Source: Fasciola hepatica (taxonomy: Eukaryota > Platyhelminthes > Trematoda > Plagiorchiida > Fasciolidae). From it: DNA of 64,000 bases. This document shows, piece after piece, positions 57,381 through 64,000 of this stretch. The number at the start of each line of letters is the position of its first letter. Positions within the stretch are counted from its first letter, which is position 1. The translations under genes were made by a program, and so were the position numbers. The DNA is taken from the NCBI GenBank assembly GCA_948099385.1, contig CANUEZ040000161.1, positions 496,001 to 560,000 of the forward strand, read 5' to 3'. The notes under the pieces were generated by a model, which had not been told where the DNA came from, ran no database searches, and saw nothing but the letters and a program-made list of their open reading frames with translations.

Positions 57381-58450
57381 TATCGCATGATCATGGTGTA
57401 ACACGTTACTCAATAAGATGAAATATTCACAAATTCTAAGTATGAAAGTTGAGAGTATCAGAGATGAAAAAACAAAGACAGCAACAGTTTGAATGGATCA
57501 TTCTGATAATGGTTTGCGCGGCAGGTTTGAACCAGTTTCGAGTCCGGGCTAGGCAGTGGTGCGCGGTGGAGATATCGAGAAAATCGTTAACGCAGTGCTA
57601 AGGAGGCATTATGAACAAGAATGATGCAAGCCAAAGAAACCAGGGGCCAACTAAGGTTCTGCGGATGGGGTAAATTTTGAACAAGAAGAGCTGGGGGGAA
57701 AATCGACGCATGCGAAGAGGATAGCGATCATGAAGACAATGCAAACCCTGAATGACGGATTTACCGGAGTTCAATAAACGGAATGAGTTTTGAAGCAGGG
57801 GGGCATGAGACCAATTTTGTGAGAGTGAACACTAGTGGATATGGGAGAAACAGCAGACCATAAAAAGGTGAGTTTAGATTCAGGATCAGTAACATGTACC
57901 ATTCTGAAATAAGAAAGCGCAACTGGAGGGTCTTCGAGAAGTGGAGAGTCAATTTCCAGCCGGCTACGGGTCGTAGGAAAGATAAACAGTGGTAACGGAT
58001 GATAAGGTGGGAAATCTCCGCATGGACTTAAGAGTTATTATGCTGTTTCACTGACAAATATATATGTATGTGCTGACACATTTGCCTTCAGTGTTATTCA
58101 GCGTCGTTTCTGGTAACGTACGGCATCGAGTGCGTAAGGTTCGTCTGGCAGGACAATGTATGTGTCGGTCGATCAGTCGAGTGTGGCTGTATAGTAGCGG
58201 CATGCGCGTGAACTGGAACTCGAGTTGGTTGCGTTTGAAAACGTTGAACGATCTGATAAGCAATTAGGAGTATTTCCTGTTGTATGGTTTGGTTTCGGTC
58301 CCAATTGCTATGGTAGGTTCCACTTGAGTCTCTGTCCGTACGAGTCAAAGTGGCATCCTTGGTTAGCCAGTTTTGCGACTGAGATAGTGGGACACAACGA
58401 ACCTGAAATAAAGGGGCATTGCAGTCTGGACGTGTTTCCAGCTGTGGGTT
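57381..58450. other. No recognisable gene
   Basis: The minus-strand frames 57952-57761 and 58263-58048 lack recognisable domains. The part near BEL-3 could be a LINE 3' UTR, given the tail-like fragment on the other side of BEL-3. Sequence next to the LINE-3 tail is unassigned. Confidence 0.35.
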
Positions 58451-58906
58451 ATGATAATGTAATAATGAATAATAATGGTTTATTTCGGAGACGTCCGAGG
58501 CCTGCCAAGTGCATAATCAGCTGTTTACAAGTGATGGAATAAACAGACAAAACCCTTGAAAATGTGGAAATTAACATGACAAAAGTTGAAAAAGGGCTAA
58601 GAAGGAAAGGGGGTTACGTGGGAAAGGAGAGCAGATGAAAAGCAGCAGTCATGGTGTGCCCCTGCTGCGGATCAACGGGTAATGGAGGCATATAAAAACC
58701 AGTGAAGGACGAGGCATAAGAGTGACAGAAACTACGGGGTTGGATGGAAGCAAAGTGGTTAAAATTAGTGGCATTTCCATTTGTTCGGTTCATTGAGGAA
58801 ATGGCCATAGGTAGTCTAACGTTGAGAACTCAGCCAGATAGATGAAACTGTCTATCGTTGATTGTGTCCTTAATTAAAGGGAGCAGGGTCGGAGAAGGGG
58901 TTGGTC

Positions 58907-60214
58907 TTAGAAGTCGAGGCCCCTCTCGTAAGCTATTTCTTCTGCCAAGCACATATTAGATAGCTGTAGTGCACGGGTGACGCTGAGATATGGGATGAGT
59001 GCCGACAGAAATTGGGACTTGGTTTGTGAAGCTCGAAGGGTGATGGGCAACTTGTTCCAGACTTTAGAGTAGACAAGAAGGAAAAAACGTGACCGTATGG
59101 CCGACTTAGCTATACTAGAAGGGACAGTAAAAGGCCTGTGCCGAAGTGAGTAGGGGGTTTCACGGGAGAAGCTTACTGGGTCAAAGGGAAAAGACCGGTT
59201 ATGGAGCAGGTTATACAAAAAGACTAAGTTTAGTCTTAAGCGGCGGAGCCAGAGTGGGTCAAGATTCAGATTTTGGCATCGTTCTCTATAGCTTAAAGAC
59301 GTGGACCAACCAAGTAGTTGTTTGGTGAAACGCCTTTGTATGCTTTCAATCGCAACTCTGTCGTATTTCGTCATGTTAGAAAATATTATTGGGCAGTATT
59401 CGAGCAAAGGCCTGATGTGTGATTTGTAGATGCTGATGATGCTGTCCCGGAGACGAAAGGAGCGGAAGAGAAGGGCCGCACTTCTTCTAGCCTTGGCCGC
59501 TTGGATGGCAGCGTGCTCAGAAAAGTTGAGGGAGCATGAATAGTTGAGGCCCAAATCGCGGACAGTAGGTCGAATGGCTATTGGGGACCCACCAAGAGTT
59601 AAGGATCCAGGGGACAATTGGAACTTGTAGGTTAGGACCTCGCACTTATCAGTGGAAAAGCTCATCCTCCAGGTGTGGCACCGGCGGTCAAGTGCTGCGA
59701 GGTCAGCGGAAATGTTGCAAAGAGTATGGGTAGCATCATTGGAATTGAAAGAGTAAACTATTTTTATATCGTCTGCAAACAAGAATGGCGTGCCATGGTG
59801 TAATAGATCCAATGCGTCGTTAATGTACGTCAGAAATAGGAGAGGACCCAGTACGCTTCCCTGTATAACGCTACTTGTAACAGGTTTCGGTTTAGAAGCA
59901 TGTCCGTTGGCGAGGACCACTTGCGAACGATGAGCAAGATAAGATTTCAGCCAAGAAAGCAGCGGGTCACCAATGCCGAATGAACGCAATTTGGAGATAA
60001 GATGCAGGTGTGGAACACGGTCGAAAGCCTTCGACAGATCTAGGTAGACAACTACTAATGCCTGCCCGCTATCAACAGCCTTAGTGACAAGGTTGAGGAA
60101 GTCAAACTGACATGTGGTGCATGATCGCGATTTGCGGAACCCGTGCTGCTTATCGCTAAGAAGGTTAGAAGCGAGAAGATGGGTGGTAATGCCATCTTTG
60201 ATAATCGTTTCCAT
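58907..60214 (-). CDS. LINE-3 reverse transcriptase, open frame
   Basis: 435 residues, minus strand. It contains QHGFRKSRSC, the YLDLSKAFDRV block, SSVIQGSVLGPLLFL, the intact catalytic box FADD (59768-59779), and the C-terminal region (SIQRRFTKQLLGW). The true protein begins upstream: 60627-60214 encodes the RT amino end (KASARPGPDGLPPA), but a one-base frameshift near 60270 separates the two. The gene as it stands is therefore probably inactive, though little decayed. A full enzyme would copy LINE RNA at a nicked target site. Confidence 0.88.
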   Translation of the reverse strand: METIIKDGITTHLLASNLLSDKQHGFRKSRSCTTCQFDFLNLVTKAVDSGQALVVVYLDLSKAFDRVPHLHLISKLRSFGIGDPLLSWLKSYLAHRSQVVLANGHASKPKPVTSSVIQGSVLGPLLFLTYINDALDLLHHGTPFLFADDIKIVYSFNSNDATHTLCNISADLAALDRRCHTWRMSFSTDKCEVLTYKFQLSPGSLTLGGSPIAIRPTVRDLGLNYSCSLNFSEHAAIQAAKARRSAALLFRSFRLRDSIISIYKSHIRPLLEYCPIIFSNMTKYDRVAIESIQRRFTKQLLGWSTSLSYRERCQNLNLDPLWLRRLRLNLVFLYNLLHNRSFPFDPVSFSRETPYSLRHRPFTVPSSIAKSAIRSRFFLLVYSKVWNKLPITLRASQTKSQFLSALIPYLSVTRALQLSNMCLAEEIAYERGLDF

Positions 60215-61504
60215 TATTCTGGAAATGATAGGGGTATGGTTGATGGGGCGGTAATTAGCAAGTTCGTGGACAGGTCCTTTTTATGTCGTGGAATGATGAC
60301 TGAACGCTTCCAGTTCGACGGTACCAAACTAAATTTGAGTGACAAGGTGAACAGGTTCAGTAGTAAAAGTGGAAGGTCCGATCCACCTTCAATGATTGCT
60401 GCTGGGGGCAACCCGTCTGGTCCAGGACGCGCAGATGCTTTATAACGTGAGATGAGCCTGGAAATCACGTTTAATTCAAAGGTTAGGGTAGATAAGGAAG
60501 AGCTGGTAATAGCCAGAGGATTTGGGGGTGCTGTGTCTGAGGCCAGGGCCATGGAATTGGCGAAGTAATGGTTGAAGGCCTCAGCGATATCAGAAGGGGA
60601 GGTGGCCGAAGTTTTATTCGGTAACACGACATATAGTATCCGTTGCCGAATTCCTAGATTTGTGTAGGAGTGAGAGTTTTAGTGCTTTATTGGGATGCCT
60701 GAGGGCTTTGGATTCTTCGTTGCGGAGCTGTTTTTCCTTTAGGTCCCGGATAATATCAGTAAGATGCGTTAGCCTTATGAAAAGAGAGAAGTCGTGGTTT
60801 TGGAGGTAAAGTCATTGTATCTTAAGGTACTTTTGTTGGAGGGATGCAAGCTTGGACTTCCTAAGGGAGGAGTTTTGGGATATTGGGCTAAGTTTCTGGA
60901 GGCAGTTTCCCATGTTAAAGTAAAAGTGATCAGCCGCTTGTTGGGGGTCAGCGGTTAGAAAAAAACTGCTCCAATCTTGATTACGGATGAGATTGGGCAG
61001 ACGGTTCCAATTTAAACGGACGGGATTGTTGACTGGGGTCAGATAGTCTCATGGATAAGGATTGAATGAAAGGTTACCGGCCACTATCTTATGGTCGCTA
61101 CCCGGAAATTTATTCAGAACGGAAACCGAAAAGTGGGAAACGCTGTGGGTGAATATAAGATCTAGTATGTTGGCGTTTCTAGTAGGGGTTTTAACGTGTT
61201 GCACCCAGCCCCCAATGTGAGTATGGGACACAAAGTCTATTAAGTTGGGAGGTGCCGTGAGGTTTCTCCAGGATATTTAAGGCCAGTTAAAATCACCGGC
61301 TATGATTTTCGCTGCAGAAGGTAGTAGTGAAAGGTAATCAAAGGCTTCAATTAATGAAGTTAAGTCTGCAGTAGTAGATGAGGGCGGGCGATAGATACAG
61401 CCAATGTGCATAACTACAGTTGAGAACCGAATTGTGAGCCATAGAGAATCAGGAATTGAGTCGAGTGTGGCATGTCTGATGGGGACTACTGAAAAGGCGT
61501 GCTG
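60215..61504 (-). pseudogene. LINE-3 endonuclease and RT amino end, broken
   Basis: Minus strand: HIGCIYRPPSS and AGDFNWP (near 61400-61290), then NILDLIFTHSV and FPGSDHKIV (61231-61049) are apurinic-type endonuclease motifs. After stops come the linker (about 61040-60640) and the RT amino end (60627-60214). The endonuclease amino part is missing beyond 61504. Confidence 0.78.
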
Positions 61505-61863
61505 TGTAACGAACGAATACTGAAAATCCTTCTAAATGTTCAACGTGCCTTGTGAATTTGACTATATTTAACATTATCTTGGAAAGCTCGCTCATACCCC
61601 ACACATTTTCACGTTTGTTTATCCATGTGAGACATTTGAATTTGGCCTTGAACCGTTTCTGACTGTCGTGCTTGAGCCACGGGGATTTGGAACTTTGGGT
61701 TTTACTGTGAAGTCTATTTGGCCGCATACTTGAGGTTCGTATATATTTGTATCCTTTGTGCATTTCAATTTAGTATCGTAGAAGCTACGAATCAATCTTG
61801 TTCTGGTTTTGGGATTCGTTTGAATTGGCTACGCGTTGCTCGATTTGCGAGATTTGACTTACA
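61505..61863 (+). repeat. BEL-4 5' LTR
   Basis: 359 bp, beginning TGTAACGAACG and ending GACTTACA. It matches 10928-11286 end to end. A leader with AGTGGAACCTGG (candidate primer site) follows. Confidence 0.92.
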
Positions 61864-61901
61864 GTACTCAAGTGGAACCTGGACAAGAAAACCCATTGGA
61901 A

Positions 61902-63339
61902 ATGCCCAGACGAGGAAGCAAGGACCTTTTGAGACAACAGAAAATAACTCGGCAAGTCTCTGGGAATGGTTCGGGTGTTATTGATTCTCTAGATAATGCT
62001 AAGTTTAATAGCTCTGTCAGTGCCAGGTCATATATCTCTAACCGCGATGCGTTTGACGATATTAGTACTTATAGAATGAGAGTAATAGAATAAGAAAACG
62101 AGCTGCGGTTAGCCAGAAAGGAAGCAGAGCCCCTTACACAAGGAACTGGTCTCAGAGAGCCAGCAAAGAGTCCATGTAGTTCACAATGTCAGCATCGAAA
62201 AGGCACTGTGATCGACGAATATAAACCCTTGAGACAGCCTGAAACTACCGAGGTTTTGGCTCTTGACCTGCCGAGAGTGGAGCTGTCCCACTTCGACGGG
62301 CACCCCGACCAATACTGTATATTCATGAAACAATTCGAAAATTTTGTTGAGTGCAAAGTTGCAGATCCTGGTCAAAGGTTTTTGTATTTATTACATTACT
62401 GTCGTGGGAGAGCCAAAAGTGCTATCGAAGGCTGCGCGATGCTTGATCCACCGATGGGGTACATCAGGGCGCGCAGAATCCTGAAAGATTTGTTTGGACA
62501 ACCATTCAAGGTGGCTAGAAGCCTAATTGATAGTGTTTTATTGGAGGCGAAAAGGACTGAGGGCAAGGCTGAATCACTGTCGAGTTTGGTGATAAAAATG
62601 CAGAATTGCAGTATAGCACTGGAGCACTTGGGATACCAGTCTGATCTGAATGCATTGCACACACAGGAATGCATTGTCCGATGTCTGTCTATTGATTTAC
62701 AGAGCCGATGGGCAGAGGAAGCTGAAAAAATAAATATGCTTGAGCGGGAATCTACGTTCAACGATTTGACGGAGTTCATAGGTCGTCAATCCCGTATCGC
62801 CAACAGTCGATTTGGACAAATCGTACGCGAAAGTTGCAGACTGGCGCGAAGGGAACCAACATCTCAAATTGTGGAGAAGGACTGTATTTAAACCCAGTCT
62901 TTGGCTAACATGCACATGATAAGTCAAGAACCCGAGAGGTCAGCTGAATGCAAGCTATGCAACTCCCTGCATCGGTTATTAGATTGTCCGACCTTTCATG
63001 GGATGAGTGTACCCGATCGGTGGTGCGCAGTAAAAAGGATTGGCTCATGCTTTATGTGTTTGAACAACTCTCATCGAGCCTCTGAATGCAGCTTAAGAGT
63101 GAAATGCAACCAAGACGGATGCTTGGGTAATCATCACTCGTTACTGCATGGCCTTCTCAACAATAGACCTATTCAGCCAGATGAACCCAAAATTGTCTGT
63201 TCAACGGGACATGATGATTTCAAACCGGCAAGATTAGGCATCGTACCTGTCGGTATCGTGACACCTAAAGGACTGAGGAGGGTCAATGCATTTTTGGACA
63301 CGGGGTCGGATACCTCGCTGATTACTCGCGAGCTTGTAG
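61902..63339 (+). pseudogene. BEL-4 gag and protease start, two stops
   Basis: The ATG at 61902 gives MPRRGSK, matching the BEL-3 start. The frame stays the same to 63339 but has stops at 62091-62093 and 62889-62891. Gag core (DUF1759-like) is at about 62270-62700, the Cys/His cluster at about 62950-63150 (CKLCNSLH, CFMCLNNSHR), and the protease motif LDTGSDTS at about 63295. The second stop is absent from the mirror copy. Protein beyond the protease start is lost at the inversion. Confidence 0.88.
62317..62977. repeat. Left arm of the second inverted repeat
   Basis: Position p pairs with 126317 minus p in 63340-64000. At least 661 bp is shared, with a few differences (three adjacent bases at 62885-62887, where TTT faces ACC, and one near 62914). 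Both arms are BEL-4 gag sequence. The spacer is 362 bp. Confidence 0.93.
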
Positions 63340-64000
63340 AACCGATGCAGGGAGTTGCATAGCTTGCATTCAGCTGACCTCTCGGGTTCTTGACTTATCA
63401 TTTGCATGTTAGCCAAAGACTGGGTTTGGTTACAGTCCTTCTCCACAATTTGAGATGTTGGTTCCCTTCGCGCCAGTCTGCAACTTTCGCGTACGATTTG
63501 TCCAAATCGACTGTTGGCGATACGGGATTGACGACCTATGAACTCCGTCAAATCGTTGAACGTAGATTCCCGCTCAAGCATATTTATTTTTTCAGCTTCC
63601 TCTGCCCATCGGCTCTGTAAATCAATAGACAGACATCGGACAATGCATTCCTGTGTGTGCAATGCATTCAGATCAGACTGGTATCCCAAGTGCTCCAGTG
63701 CTATACTGCAATTCTGCATTTTTATCACCAAACTCGACAGTGATTCAGCCTTGCCCTCAGTCCTTTTCGCCTCCAATAAAACACTATCAATTAGGCTTCT
63801 AGCCACCTTGAATGGTTGTCCAAACAAATCTTTCAGGATTCTGCGCGCCCTGATGTACCCCATCGGTGGATCAAGCATCGCGCAGCCTTCGATAGCACTT
63901 TTGGCTCTCCCACGACAGTAATGTAATAAATACAAAAACCTTTGACCAGGATCTGCAACTTTGCACTCAACAAAATTTTCGAATTGTTTCATGAATATAC
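63340..64000. repeat. Right arm of the second inverted repeat (continues past the window)
   Basis: Reverse complement of 62317-62977. The minus-strand gag frame (63992-63234) is open through the position where the left copy has a stop, and ends in sequence beyond the join. The arm is cut by the window end, so its true length is unknown. Confidence 0.93.

Larger units (their letters stand above)
58455..61504 (-). mobile_element. LINE-3: CR1/jockey-like non-LTR retrotransposon, 5' truncated
   Basis: Endonuclease fragment, complete RT frame, a 3' UTR of about 420 bp and a tail of ATT units (58461-58486). The 5' end is cut at 61504, where BEL-4 begins. LINE-2 is an older relative. No target duplication could be checked because the 5' end is missing. 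Confidence 0.85.
61505..63339 (+). mobile_element. BEL-4: 5' part of a BEL/Pao element, ending in an inversion
   Basis: 5' LTR, leader, gag and the start of the protease on the plus strand. At 63340 the sequence turns back into a reverse copy of its own gag, so pol is absent. It represents the lineage whose LTR also occurs in the big inverted repeat. Confidence 0.85.

Noticed and set aside
57082..57413. Possible envelope gene or small membrane proteins near BEL-3
   Set aside because: The hydrophobic frames are in the LTR or its flank. BEL-3 has no frame between integrase and the 3' LTR.
62317..64000. Hairpin telomere or rDNA-type palindrome
   Set aside because: The arms are plain BEL gag sequence with no terminal repeats. 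Rearrangement or misassembly is simpler.
1..64000. Host protein genes, tRNA, rRNA or CRISPR arrays
   Set aside because: I found no exon-like conserved host domain, no tRNA with clear A and B boxes, and no array of short direct repeats with unique spacers.

Overview
This window looks like repeat-rich nuclear DNA of an invertebrate animal. It is built almost entirely from LTR retrotransposons (BEL/Pao and Ty3/gypsy) and CR1/jockey-like LINEs, most of them broken and nested in one another. The mix of Pao-type BEL elements and CsRn1-like gypsy elements would fit a flatworm, but I can only infer that. I found no host protein gene, rRNA, tRNA or CRISPR array. Element names used below are my own.

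Left part (1-12.3 kb). A dead gypsy element on the minus strand (gypsy-1) runs from about 10.5 kb to the left window edge. It is split by a dead BEL element on the plus strand (BEL-1, 680-7304), which has 376-bp LTRs and a perfect 5-bp target duplication. BEL-1 is a mosaic: its LTRs and gag match one BEL lineage and its pol another. From 9107 to 12293 lies one arm of a very large inverted repeat, holding the gypsy-1 LTR, primer site and gag, a BEL 3' LTR and a gag of a second gypsy.

Centre left (12.3-22.6 kb). A 4.57-kb spacer of LINE and BEL debris separates that arm from its mirror copy (16861-20047). At its outer edge the right arm is fused in frame to the reverse transcriptase of a different gypsy element, giving a chimeric open frame of 299 codons.

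Centre (22.6-48.1 kb). An old plus-strand gypsy element (gypsy-4) seems to have been expanded from about 5 kb to about 20 kb by later insertions. Its gag, protease, RT thumb, RNase H and integrase pieces appear in order between 24.2 and 44.7 kb. The intruders are solo BEL LTRs, a LINE (LINE-2), a BEL of another lineage (BEL-5), a 5'-truncated BEL (BEL-2) and degenerate tandem repeats. A second dead gypsy (gypsy-5) follows at 44.7-48.0 kb.

Right part (48.1-64 kb). A recently dead gypsy (gypsy-6) and a LINE tail are followed by the only intact element, BEL-3 (50671-57375). It has LTRs that look identical, a perfect target duplication and one open frame of about 1,730 codons with all catalytic motifs. 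A LINE with a nearly intact reverse transcriptase (LINE-3) and a second gag-bearing BEL (BEL-4) come next. BEL-4 folds back on itself in a second inverted repeat that runs off the window end.

The genes here do not work as a host pathway. Each intact or broken gag-pol frame encodes the particle protein, protease, reverse transcriptase, RNase H and integrase (or LINE endonuclease and RT) needed to copy its own element. BEL-3 is the only plausible autonomous source.
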